Source: Sorangium aterium
GTDB taxonomy: Bacteria > Myxococcota_A > Polyangia > Polyangiales > Polyangiaceae
Direction of reading: 5' to 3'
Length of the DNA stretch: 64,000 nt
Assembly (NCBI RefSeq): GCF_028368935.1
Contig: NZ_JAQNDK010000004.1
Location: 186,001-250,000 of the forward strand
The notes below the pieces were generated by a model. The model was given only the letters and a program-made list of their open reading frames with translations, searched no databases and was not told the origin of the DNA. The translations under genes were made by a program, and so were the position numbers. This document shows positions 1 to 8,393 of this stretch, piece after piece; positions within the stretch are counted from its first letter, which is position 1; each line of letters opens with the position of its first letter.

Positions 1-1785
1 GCCGCGCTCTGGGGGCTCCTGCTCTTCGCGGCCTCGTCGCGGCGGGGCGCGTCGCGGTGGCTCGCGGCGCTGCTCTTCGTGGCGCTCGCGACGCTGTCGC
101 TCGGCGGCCAGCTCTACTTCCACCGCCAGTACGCGACGTACCTCAACCTCGACGCGACGCTCTTCGGGACCTCGCTCTCGGCCAGCCTCTTCGGCCAGCT
201 CCGGGCCGACGGCGAGAACTTCCTCCGCTCGGTCCTCCCGCCGCTCCTGCTCGCGATCGGGCTCGTGTGGCTGGGCCGGCGGATCGTGCGGCCCGGCCGC
301 ACGGCGTGGGCCCGCGCCGCCCGCCTCGCCGCGCCCGCGGTCGTGGTGGCCGCGTTCGTCCTGCCGTGCTCCTACCGCACGGTGCAGGCCTCCACGCCCG
401 ACGTCATCTACTTCCACGCGATCGGCGGCCTGCTCAAGGAGCTCGCCGGCGTCCAGACCACCGCGCAGGTGCGCCCCGGGCTCCGCACGCCGCCCTCGCT
501 GCCGCCGGTCACCCCGCGGCCGGGCCCGCGGCGCAACGTCCTCTTCATCCTGACCGAGAGCGTGCGCGCCGACGCGACGTGCTCCGCGCGCGTGCCCGTC
601 GGCGTCGGCGTCGTTGCCGGTGAGGCGCCCGTCGCGTGCCCCGGCACGCCGCGCATCGACGCGGCGGTCCCCGATCGGCTCCCGCTCACGCAGATGCGCT
701 CGAACGCCTCGACGACGGCGATCGGGCTCGCGGTGCTCTGGTCCGGCCTCCAGCCGACAGCGACCCGCGAGGCGCTCCACACGGCGCCGCTCGTCTTCGA
801 CTACGCGCACGCCGCCGGCTTCGACAGCGCCTACTGGACGAGCCACCACATGATGTTCGCCAACTCGCGCCTCTACGTGCAGGACCTGCCGGTCTCGCAC
901 CAGTGCGGCGCGACCGAGCTCGATCCGCTCGCCGACATCGATCTCGGGGCCGACGACCGGCTGCTGTCGGCGCACGTCCAGTCCGAGGTGCTCTCGCTGC
1001 GCGAGCCGTTCCTCGCGGTCGCTCACTTCGGGAACACCCACGTCCCCTACCTCGTCGACCCGGAGGACGCGCCGTTCCAGCCCGCCCTCGAGAGCAAGGC
1101 GCCGGACGACAACGAGGCGTACCGCAACTTCTACAGGAACGCGGTCCACCGTCAGGACGCGGCCATCGCGGAGCTCATCCGCTTCGTCCGCAGCTCTCCG
1201 GTCGGCGAGCGCACGGTCATCGTCTTCACGTCGGACCACGGCGAGGCGTTCCGGGAGCACGGCCAGCTCGGCCACACGGGCTCGATCCTCGACGAGGAGA
1301 TCCGGGTGCCCGGATGGGTCGACGCGCCGCCGGGCACCCTGACGGCCGCGGAGGAGGGCGCGCTGCGCGCGGCCCGGGACGAGCCCGTCTTCCACACCGA
1401 TGTCACGCCGACCGTGCTCGACCTGATGGGCCTCTGGGAGGAGCCGGCGCTCGCGGAGTACCGGGCGGCGATGGTCGGGCACAGCCTGCTCCGGCCGTCG
1501 CCGGGGCCGGCGGCGCTGGCGCTCACGAACTGCACAGGGATCTGGGGCTGCGCGTTCAAGAACTGGGGGATGATGCGCGGCAACATGAAGCTCGAATCCC
1601 GCGCCTGGGACACTGCCTGGCACTGCTACGACGTGCTCGCCGACCCCCGCGAGCAGCGCGACCTCGGGCCGGCCGCCTGCGGCGACCTGCCCCGGCTCGC
1701 GGACGCCCTCTACGGCGGCCCCGCCGGCAGCGTCGACGTCCCCGCCCACCTCCGCGACCTCGCGGCGGTGCCTCGCCACGACTGA
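1..1785 (+). CDS. Membrane-anchored alkaline-phosphatase/sulfatase superfamily enzyme, 5' end cut off
   Basis: The frame is open from the first base, so the true start lies upstream; an internal ATG at 79 is not the start. The visible part has hydrophobic membrane segments in about the first 130 codons and then a periplasmic catalytic domain. That domain opens at NVLFILTESVRADATC and contains an SNASTTAIGL stretch whose Ser/Thr fits a nucleophile of the LTA-synthase/EptA type. TSDHGEAFREH follows as the metal-binding region. The C/SxPxR motif of formylglycine sulfatases is not seen, so phosphoglycerol or phosphoethanolamine transfer is as likely as sulfate hydrolysis. The gene is a close paralogue of the next one, which starts 5 bp after its stop; both probably share a transcript. 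Superfamily is fairly sure; substrate unknown. Confidence 0.8.
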   Translation, partial: AALWGLLLFAASSRRGASRWLAALLFVALATLSLGGQLYFHRQYATYLNLDATLFGTSLSASLFGQLRADGENFLRSVLPPLLLAIGLVWLGRRIVRPGRTAWARAARLAAPAVVVAAFVLPCSYRTVQASTPDVIYFHAIGGLLKELAGVQTTAQVRPGLRTPPSLPPVTPRPGPRRNVLFILTESVRADATCSARVPVGVGVVAGEAPVACPGTPRIDAAVPDRLPLTQMRSNASTTAIGLAVLWSGLQPTATREALHTAPLVFDYAHAAGFDSAYWTSHHMMFANSRLYVQDLPVSHQCGATELDPLADIDLGADDRLLSAHVQSEVLSLREPFLAVAHFGNTHVPYLVDPEDAPFQPALESKAPDDNEAYRNFYRNAVHRQDAAIAELIRFVRSSPVGERTVIVFTSDHGEAFREHGQLGHTGSILDEEIRVPGWVDAPPGTLTAAEEGALRAARDEPVFHTDVTPTVLDLMGLWEEPALAEYRAAMVGHSLLRPSPGPAALALTNCTGIWGCAFKNWGMMRGNMKLESRAWDTAWHCYDVLADPREQRDLGPAACGDLPRLADALYGGPAGSVDVPAHLRDLAAVPRHD

Positions 1786-1790
1786 TCCGG

Positions 1791-3824
1791 ATGACCCAGG
1801 ACATCGACCGAGAGGGCGGCGCGCTCGCCGAGCCGCCCGCGTCCCCCGCCATCAGCCTGCCCGCGCACGCGGACGATCGCCCCGCGCGCGCCGACGCTCG
1901 CGCCGCCCGCGCCCGCCCGCGCGCCGCGCGGAAGGCCGCGCTCCGCCGCGGCCGGCTGATCAGCGTTGCTCTCCTGGCCTCGCCGGCGCTCTGGCTCCTC
2001 GTCCTCGACGTGCTGCGCCGGGCCCGCCACATGACCACGTTCGATCGGCCGCACGCCGCGGGGTACGCCGCGACCGTGGCGGCGTCGCTGGGGTTCTGGG
2101 GCCTCTTGCTCTACGTCGCCTCGGGCCGCCGCGGCGCGGCGCGCGGCGCCGTGGGCGCGCTGTTCGTCGCGCTCTTCACGCTCGCGTGCGGCGTCCAGGG
2201 GGGCTTCCACGCCCTCTACAACATCTACTGTTCGATCGACTCCCAGATCCACTCCCAGTCGATCCCCTGGTCGATCGTGGGCACGCTCCCGCTCGGGCAC
2301 CCGAGCGTGATCGCCCACTTCGCCGTCGCGCTCGGGTTCGCTCTTGGGGCGCTCCGGCTCTCCCGCCGGCTCGTGCGCCCCCGGCGGCTCCGGCGGCGCC
2401 TCGCCGCCGCGGTCGTGCCGCTCGCGCTGGCCGGCGTGGCGATGATCCCGGTGAGCTACCGGGTGATCCAGTCGTCGTCGGCCGACATGATCTACTTCCA
2501 CGGCATCACCGCCCTGGTGAAGGAGCACCTCGGCATCACGAACGACTCGCCGGATCTGCGGGTGCAGCGCCGCCACCCGGAGCGCGTGCCGCGGCTCTCG
2601 GCGCGGCCTGCGCGGCCGCGGAACGTGGTGCTCATCCTGCAGGAGAGCCAGCGGGCGGACGTGACGTGCGTCGCGTACGACCCGGCCTGCGACAAGGCGA
2701 CGCCGTTCTCCAACGCCGCCGCGCCCCGCCGCATGCCGCTCCTGCAGATGCGCGCTCACGACTCGACGACGGCCATCTCCATCTCGAACATCTGGTCCGG
2801 CGTCCCTCCGACGGAGAGCCTCGCTGTGCTTGGCTCTGCCCCCCTGCTCTGGGATTACGCCCATGCGGCCGGGTGGGACACCGCGTACTGGACGAGCCAG
2901 AACCTCATGTTCGGGAACGCTCGGCTCTATGTGCAGGATATCCCGGTCTCGCACAGGGCGGTCGCGACCCAGCTCGATCCGGGCGCCGACCTCGATTACG
3001 GCGCCTATGATCGGCAGCTCACGGATCGGGTGATCGAGGAGTGGGACGAGCTCGTCGAGCCGTTCTTCGCGGTCGTCCATTACTCGAACGTCCATTTCCC
3101 GTACGTGAGCGATCCGCTCCATTCACCGTTTCAACCAAGCGAGCTGACCAAGGCGCCCGAGAAGAACGAGCACTTCAAGAACTACTACAAGAACGTCGTT
3201 TACCTGTCGGACATGGCGGTCGGCCGGCTCATCGAGCACATCCGCGGGGCGCCGAGCGGCGAGCGCACGGTCATCGTCTACACGTCGGATCATGGCGAGT
3301 CGTTCCGGGAGCACTGGCAGCTCGGCCACACGAGCTCGCTCTGGGACGAGGAGATCCTCGTCCCGACGTGGGTCGACGCGCCGGAGGGGACGCTCGCGCC
3401 GGAGGAGCGGGCGAGCATCGAGGGCGCGAAGGACACGTTCGTGTGGCACCTCGACCTGGCGCCGACGTTCCTCGATCTGATGGGCCTCTGGGACGAGCCG
3501 GGCCTCGATCCGTTCCGCCGGCGGATGATCGGGCATCCGTTGACGCGGCCGGAGCGCACGGTCGCGCCGATGCCGCTCACGAACTGCACGTGGGTGTGGG
3601 GCTGCGCGTTCCGCAACTGGGGGATGATGCAGGGGCCGATGAAGATCGAGGCGCGCGAGTGGGACGGCGAGTACCACTGCTTCAATGTGCTCGACGACCC
3701 GCTGGAGCTCACCAACCTGGGCGAGCAGGCGTGCGCGCCGCTGCCCGATCTCGCGCGGGGGCTCTTCCACGAGATGCCGAACGTCACGCCGCCGGGGAGG
3801 CCGAAGGTCGACTGGGGCGGGTGA
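1791..3824 (+). CDS. Membrane-anchored alkaline-phosphatase/sulfatase superfamily enzyme, tandem paralogue
   Basis: 677 residues from ATG 1791, 5 bp after the upstream stop; the frame is open further upstream but that part overlaps the first gene. A basic, Ala-rich N-terminus of about 60 residues precedes several membrane segments (to about residue 230). The extracytoplasmic catalytic domain then has NVVLILQESQRAD, a Thr-containing DSTTAISISN nucleophile region, YTSDHGESFREH for metal binding, and a C-terminal LTNCTWVWGCAF stretch shared with the first gene. Cysteine pairs are conserved between the two copies, which fits a periplasmic fold. Its role is probably modification of a lipid or surface glycan. 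The pair arose by tandem duplication (inference from near-collinear sequence). Confidence 0.82.
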   Translation: MTQDIDREGGALAEPPASPAISLPAHADDRPARADARAARARPRAARKAALRRGRLISVALLASPALWLLVLDVLRRARHMTTFDRPHAAGYAATVAASLGFWGLLLYVASGRRGAARGAVGALFVALFTLACGVQGGFHALYNIYCSIDSQIHSQSIPWSIVGTLPLGHPSVIAHFAVALGFALGALRLSRRLVRPRRLRRRLAAAVVPLALAGVAMIPVSYRVIQSSSADMIYFHGITALVKEHLGITNDSPDLRVQRRHPERVPRLSARPARPRNVVLILQESQRADVTCVAYDPACDKATPFSNAAAPRRMPLLQMRAHDSTTAISISNIWSGVPPTESLAVLGSAPLLWDYAHAAGWDTAYWTSQNLMFGNARLYVQDIPVSHRAVATQLDPGADLDYGAYDRQLTDRVIEEWDELVEPFFAVVHYSNVHFPYVSDPLHSPFQPSELTKAPEKNEHFKNYYKNVVYLSDMAVGRLIEHIRGAPSGERTVIVYTSDHGESFREHWQLGHTSSLWDEEILVPTWVDAPEGTLAPEERASIEGAKDTFVWHLDLAPTFLDLMGLWDEPGLDPFRRRMIGHPLTRPERTVAPMPLTNCTWVWGCAFRNWGMMQGPMKIEAREWDGEYHCFNVLDDPLELTNLGEQACAPLPDLARGLFHEMPNVTPPGRPKVDWGG

Positions 3825-3846
3825 GCCTGTACGGGGCGCGGGGGCG

Positions 3847-4416
3847 CTACGCGCCGAGGCGTCGCTCGAGGTCCGCGACCTCCGGGCACAGGGAGCGAAT
3901 GCGGCTGTACCGCGAGGCCGCTTCGCGGGTCAGCAGCCCGCGCCCCTCTGCCGGCTCCTGGAGGACACCGCGCTTCTCGGCGAGGGGTTGATAGTATTGC
4001 TCCTTCGGGTTTTCGTGGGCCCGTACTTCCTTCCACGCCCACTCGGAGGGCAGATCGTGCCCGGCGAGGAGCCACACTTCAACCTCTTGCCAGGCGTTCT
4101 CGGCCAGAAAGCGTTTTCCCGGGGGAAGAGCGGTGCTGGCCAGCGACTCCAGTCTATCGAGGGCCTCGCGCCGCCCCGCCTTGCCGTCGCGATCGACGAT
4201 GAGCAGGAAGCACTCGATCATGGCCTGGTAGCGCAGGAGTATCTCCCGGAGGCGCTCCCACCGAAGCGCCTGGTCCACGCCGCCGAGGAGCGGATCGCGG
4301 CAGACGAGCACCTTGGCTTTACGGCCGATCGCATCGAACATCTTTGTGACGATGGGCTCGAGGACGTATTGATCTTTGCGAAAGTCCTCGGGGATGACGA
4401 GCACGCGATAGCTCAC
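3847..4416 (-). CDS. Small TOPRIM-like (DUF4276-type) partner of an ATPase
   Basis: 189 residues from a GTG start that overlaps the ATPase stop in a GTGA arrangement, so translation is probably coupled. Near the N-terminus VLVIPEDF supplies a conserved acidic residue. Around residue 75 FLLIVDRDGKAG supplies a D-x-D pair. That spacing is the signature of TOPRIM-fold nucleases. The LAENAWQEVEVWLLAG stretch resembles the DUF4276 family, often encoded beside AAA/ABC ATPases. Known ATPase-TOPRIM systems (OLD/Gabija, PARIS) act in anti-phage defence, so a nuclease or effector role under ATPase control is likely but inferred. DUF4276 membership is from memory of the family pattern. Confidence 0.65.
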   Translation of the reverse strand: MSYRVLVIPEDFRKDQYVLEPIVTKMFDAIGRKAKVLVCRDPLLGGVDQALRWERLREILLRYQAMIECFLLIVDRDGKAGRREALDRLESLASTALPPGKRFLAENAWQEVEVWLLAGHDLPSEWAWKEVRAHENPKEQYYQPLAEKRGVLQEPAEGRGLLTREAASRYSRIRSLCPEVADLERRLGA

Positions 4417-5663
4417 TGGGCGGCCTCGCCTGCGTCGTCAGCCATGAGCTCGACCATGTCCTCGAGCCAGCCGGAAGCGTGGAGGCGAGCGAGGTCCTGC
4501 GTCTCGAGGACCCGGTTCAGGTCGGGGAGGTCGACCACCTTGCGCACGCTGGACTCGTCGGCGCCGCGGAGCCGGTAAATAAGGAGGGCGCTCTCCCTGG
4601 ACTCCGGACTGAGGAAGCCGAGGAGCTGGGGCGAATGGGTCGTCGCGATCACCTGGACATCTCTGGTGCGACACTGCTGCTCGATGAGCTGCACGAGGAG
4701 GTGAAGGCGTGTCGGGTGGATGCCGTTCTCGATCTCCTCGAAGAAATAGAAGTGAGCGGAGTCGGTGTCGAGCAGCGCGGCGAGGATCGCGAGGAAGCGC
4801 AGCGTGCCGTCCGAGGCGCTGTAGGCCGAGATCCTGCGCCCGCCCTGCTCCACGAGGTGCACGAGGACGCGTCCGGCGAAATCCTGGGGAAATTCGAGAT
4901 CCATCACGTCGAGCGGCGTGAGGGCGCGGATCCACTCGAGGAGAGTGTCTCTTCGCTTCGGATCCTGGGAGATCGCTTGCAGCACGGACGAGAGGTTTTC
5001 GCCGCGATCCCCGAGCACCTGTCGGCCTGGCAACGAGGGGAGCCGCGCAGCGTCCGGTGAGAGATCCAAAAAGCGCATCGAGCGCAGCGTGTGCAGCGTC
5101 CGCTTTGCTTGTCTCCGGACGTAACGGGGATCCCTGACCTGCGCGATCGCAGGCGAGCTTATCGCAGGCGAGTTTGACAAGGTGGATTCCTCACCACCTC
5201 GCGCGAGGCGCACGAGCAAGCGGTCGTTGTCTCTCTGCGTAGGCGCGTTTTCAGCGGGGTGCGAGTCGAAGTCCATGTCTGTGCTCCCGTAGAGGGCCTC
5301 GCGTATGACCCTGGGAGCAGCGTTCGAGAGCCCGGTCGCGACGGAGATTCGATACTTTATGTGGTATTGGTTCTCGATTTCGTTGAGCTCTGCTCCGATC
5401 GAGAACTCCGCTCCTCCTCCGAAGACGACCTCCTTTGTACCGCCTCGGAGCCCTTTCCACTGAAGCTCGCCGCCCTCGCCGTACTTCTCTCCCAAGATCT
5501 CCGCCAGCGAATAGCCGCGGCCGACGCCATGGAGAAAGCGGAACGCGTCGCGGAGGTTGCTCTTGCCGGAGGCGTTCGTCCCGACGAGCAGGGTGAAGGG
5601 GCCCAGCGGGATCGCCGCCTTCCGGAAGCTCTTGAAGTTCTCGAGTGTGATCGAGGTCAGCAT
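4413..5663 (-). CDS. AAA/ABC-type ATPase (AAA_21/RecF-like) of a candidate defence pair
   Basis: 416 residues from the ATG at 5663, chosen because MLTSITLENFKSF is the typical start of SMC/RecF-like ATPases; the open frame continues about 1 kb upstream only as an antisense shadow of the LysR gene. Walker A is GTNASGKSN (about residues 30-38). The signature-like region is SASDGTLRFLAIL, Walker B is YFFEEIENGIHP, and the H-loop is IATTHSPQLL. It lacks a long coiled coil, so it is not an SMC protein. It overlaps the downstream TOPRIM-like gene by 4 bp, which suggests a two-component complex in which ATP binding gates the nuclease. Isolated AAA_21/TOPRIM pairs are usually defence genes; the specific class is not resolved here. 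Confidence 0.82.
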   Translation of the reverse strand: MLTSITLENFKSFRKAAIPLGPFTLLVGTNASGKSNLRDAFRFLHGVGRGYSLAEILGEKYGEGGELQWKGLRGGTKEVVFGGGAEFSIGAELNEIENQYHIKYRISVATGLSNAAPRVIREALYGSTDMDFDSHPAENAPTQRDNDRLLVRLARGGEESTLSNSPAISSPAIAQVRDPRYVRRQAKRTLHTLRSMRFLDLSPDAARLPSLPGRQVLGDRGENLSSVLQAISQDPKRRDTLLEWIRALTPLDVMDLEFPQDFAGRVLVHLVEQGGRRISAYSASDGTLRFLAILAALLDTDSAHFYFFEEIENGIHPTRLHLLVQLIEQQCRTRDVQVIATTHSPQLLGFLSPESRESALLIYRLRGADESSVRKVVDLPDLNRVLETQDLARLHASGWLEDMVELMADDAGEAAQ

Positions 5664-5830
5664 GGGCTCTCGGCGTGGAGTGTAGCCGCCGCGCTGCCCG
5701 TCGTTTGGCTGAATCGCTCGACGGTGCGCCCGCGCCCGGTGAAGCGTGCGGACTCTGGACAGGCGGCGGACGTTCCAGGCCCAGCACGCCCCGCGGTACG
5801 GGTCGGTGAGCCCGCGCTCGGCCTCGGCGC

Positions 5831-6736
5831 TCAGCCCTCCTCCAGCAGCGCCGCCTGCACGGCCCGGAAGCGCGCGCTCTGCGCCGCGCCCTTGCGCCAG
5901 GCCAGGTGGATCGTGTTCCGGGCGCCCCGGCGCCCCTTGCCCGGCCGCGGCCCCACCACGACGACCTGCTTCGCCGCGACCGCCTCGGCGATGAAGTAGT
6001 TCGGCAGGACCGCGATCCCGACGCCCGCGATCGCGAGCGCCAGCATCTCGTCGAGGCTCGTGATGCGGCAGGCGATCTTCGGCGGCAGCGGGGCCTTCTT
6101 GCCGAACGAGGCCCGCCACCACGCGGCGTGCATCGCGAGATCCGCGTCGAAGACCACGAACCTGTGCTCCCCGAGCTCCCGCGCCGTCTCCGGGCGGCCG
6201 CGCGCTCCGAGGAGTGCAGGCGACGCGACCGCCGAGAACTCCTCGACGTAGACGGGCCGCGCCTCGAGCCCCGGGGTGTCCTCGGCGCTCACGAGCAGGC
6301 TCAGATCGTCGTCCCCCGCGAGCAGGCGCCGCGTGAGCACCGAGGGCACGTCGAAGCGCACGTCGATGACGAGCTCGGGGTGCTCGCGGAGGAGCCGAGC
6401 GAGCCGGGGCCGCAGCCACATGCGGGAGAACGGGCCCGGTCCGCCGATGCGCACGGCCCCGCGGACCTCGCGGTGGTCGTCCGACGCCGCGGCGAGCGCG
6501 TCGTCGATGCGCGCGAACGCCTCGCGCAGCGCGCCGACCAGGCCCTCGCCCGCCGGCAGGAGCCGCGCGTTGCGCCCGACCCGCTCGAACAGCGGGACGC
6601 CGAGCTGCGCCTCCAGCGCCTTGATCTGGTGGCTCACGGCCGACGGCGTGACGCGGCGGCGCCTGGCCGCCTCGGCGAACGTGGGCGCGACGCCGGCCTC
6701 GAGCAGGGTGCGGAGCAGCTCGTAATTGATGAGCAT
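5831..6736 (-). CDS. LysR family transcriptional regulator
   Basis: 301 residues, the usual LysR length. The N-terminal winged helix-turn-helix (about residues 5-65) contains TFAEAARRRRVTPSAVSHQIKALEAQLGVPLFER. The rest is the periplasmic-binding-like effector domain, with IRIGGPGPFSRMWLRPRLARLLREHPEL-type spacing and a late ALAIAGVGIAVLPNYF stretch. It is divergently transcribed from the DJ-1/PfpI gene starting 144 bp away, the classic LysR-target layout. The likely job is control of that gene and of itself. A 7-bp inverted repeat overlaps its own start codon, compatible with autoregulation. The effector is unknown. Confidence 0.92.
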   Translation of the reverse strand: MLINYELLRTLLEAGVAPTFAEAARRRRVTPSAVSHQIKALEAQLGVPLFERVGRNARLLPAGEGLVGALREAFARIDDALAAASDDHREVRGAVRIGGPGPFSRMWLRPRLARLLREHPELVIDVRFDVPSVLTRRLLAGDDDLSLLVSAEDTPGLEARPVYVEEFSAVASPALLGARGRPETARELGEHRFVVFDADLAMHAAWWRASFGKKAPLPPKIACRITSLDEMLALAIAGVGIAVLPNYFIAEAVAAKQVVVVGPRPGKGRRGARNTIHLAWRKGAAQSARFRAVQAALLEEG

Positions 6737-6744
6737 GGCTCATC
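6728..6744. promoter_or_regulatory. Inverted repeat over the LysR start codon
   Basis: GATGAGC-ATG-GCTCATC is a perfect 7-bp inverted repeat with a 3-bp spacer. The LysR initiation codon (minus strand, 6736-6734) lies at its edge. A second perfect repeat, GAGAT-C-ATCTC, lies at 6753-6763. Both are in the divergent LysR / DJ-1 intergenic region and could be LysR binding sites; this is inference from position. Confidence 0.4.
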
Positions 6745-6879
6745 TATAGCGTGAGATCATCTCGCTGGTTTGCATCGACTCGAAGGCCTAGGTTCATCCC
6801 GTCACCGCGGGCCCGAGCGCCTCGGGCGCGAGGGGCGCGACCGCAACGGGCGCAGAGGCGCCCAGAGGAGCGAGACGCC

Positions 6880-7581
6880 ATGAACGCGAGGGTTCTCTTG
6901 ATCGTCACCAGCCACGCACGCCTCGGCGACACCGGGCAACCGACCGGGTTCTGGCTCGAGGAGCTCGCCGCGCCGTACCGCGCGTTCGTCGAGGCCGGGG
7001 CGGACGTCGACATCGCTTCGCCTCAGGGGGGTAAGCCGCCGGCCGACCCGAAGAGCGCCGAGGATCCGTCCGACGCCGTGCGCGCGTTCCTCGAGGACGA
7101 GCGGGCGAAGGCGAAGCTCTCGTCGACGCTCCGCATCGACGGGATCGCCGGTGACCACGACGCGTACTTCGTCGTCGGTGGCCACGGCGTGATGTGGGAT
7201 CTCGCCGAGGACGCCGCCACGGCGAGGCTGCTCGGCCGCGCGTTCGATCAGGGCAAGGTGGTCGCCGCCGTGTGCCACGGCCCCGGCGCGCTCGTGAACG
7301 TCCGGCTCGCGAGCGGCGAGCCGCTCGTGAAGGGGCGTCGCGTGAGCGCCTTCTCGGACGAGGAGGAGCAGGCCGTGGGCCTCGCGGCCGTCGTCCCGTT
7401 CGCCCTCGAATCGCGGCTGCGCTCCCTGGGCGCGCGCTACGAGCGAGGGCCGGTGTGGAAGCCGTTCGCCGTCCGGGATGGCCGGCTCGTCACCGGGCAG
7501 AACCCTGCGTCGTCGGCGCGGGTCGCGCAGGAGACGCTCGCGGCGCTCGCCGAGCAGGAGCCGAGGGAGAGCGTGCGCTGA
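6880..7581 (+). CDS. DJ-1/PfpI family protein (type 1 glutamine amidotransferase-like)
   Basis: 233 residues from ATG 6880, preceded by GAGGAG about 10 bp upstream; an in-frame upstream ATG at 6751 is less likely because it lies in the regulatory region. The nucleophile elbow is VVAAVCHGPGALVNV (Cys around residue 130), with the fold's acidic residue in GFWLEELAAPY near residue 28 and a GGHGVMWDL loop. This matches the Hsp31/YDRH-type branch of the DJ-1 superfamily (glyoxalase III, deglycase or chaperone activities have been reported). It is divergent from the LysR gene and convergent with the DUF1993 gene. Likely role is stress or carbonyl detoxification; substrate not determined. Confidence 0.88.
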   Translation: MNARVLLIVTSHARLGDTGQPTGFWLEELAAPYRAFVEAGADVDIASPQGGKPPADPKSAEDPSDAVRAFLEDERAKAKLSSTLRIDGIAGDHDAYFVVGGHGVMWDLAEDAATARLLGRAFDQGKVVAAVCHGPGALVNVRLASGEPLVKGRRVSAFSDEEEQAVGLAAVVPFALESRLRSLGARYERGPVWKPFAVRDGRLVTGQNPASSARVAQETLAALAEQEPRESVR

Positions 7582-7665
7582 GCGGGCGCCGCGCGGGGCC
7601 GACGTCCACCGCCGGCGGGGAGGGGTCGGGGTCGCAGGCCGGCGGGGAGGCGGAGGCCGCCTCGG

Positions 7666-8178
7666 TCACAGGTCGCGGAGGTCGAGCGACCCGATGAAGT
7701 CGGACTTGCCGACGTCGAGCCCGTTGTGCCGCAGGATCGAGTACGCGGTGGTGGCGTGGAAGTAGAAGTTGGGGAGCGCGAACTGGAACACGAAGTCCGG
7801 GGCCTTCATGCCCTTGCCCGGCAGGAAGAAGAGCGGAAGCGTGCGGTCCTCCGCGCCCTTCAGCTGCTCCGGCCTCAGCGCCTTCACCTGCTCGATCGTC
7901 TTGCCGATGCGCGCGCGCAGCTCGGCGATCGTCTCGTCGCGCGTCTCGAACTGCGGCGGCTCCGCGCCGGTGAGGAGCGCGCCCAGCCTCACGGGCCAGG
8001 CGATGAGGGTCTGGATCTGACGCCTGAAGGGCCACTGATCGGGCGCGAGGCGCGCGGCGAGGAGCACCTCCGGATCGAACTTCTTCTGCTGTGCGTAGGC
8101 CTCCGCCTTGTCGAGCCAGACCAGCACCTGGCCGAGCATGCGAGTCATCTGGGGGAACGAGCTGTCGTAAAGGCTCAT
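7666..8178 (-). CDS. DUF1993 family protein
   Basis: 170 residues, matching the compact size of the DUF1993 family (DinB-like four-helix bundles). Supporting stretches are MSLYDSSFPQMTRMLGQ at the N-terminus, a central AWPVRLGALLTG, and the family-typical LPNFYFHATTAYSILRHNG near the C-terminus. A GAGGAGAAG ribosome-binding site sits just upstream of the ATG. The gene converges with the DJ-1 gene, 84 bp apart. The family has no established biochemical activity; a metal-dependent role has only been suggested by analogy with DinB. Confidence 0.85.
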   Translation of the reverse strand: MSLYDSSFPQMTRMLGQVLVWLDKAEAYAQQKKFDPEVLLAARLAPDQWPFRRQIQTLIAWPVRLGALLTGAEPPQFETRDETIAELRARIGKTIEQVKALRPEQLKGAEDRTLPLFFLPGKGMKAPDFVFQFALPNFYFHATTAYSILRHNGLDVGKSDFIGSLDLRDL

Positions 8179-8393
8179 GATCTTCTCCTCGTCAGCAGGA
8201 ACAGCAGGCGCCGCTGGTCCACCCGCGGCCTCCGCGCGTCAACTCCGCGCGCGCGCCGGCCCCGGTCCACGCCGCGCGGTCGCCTGGAGCGGCAGCCGAG
8301 CCCGGTTGTGCGCTTCGAGGACGAGTGACGCGCCCGGCGGAGCCTCAGGCGGCGGCGGGGCTCACCGGGCTCCGCAGGCCGCCCGGGCGCCGA

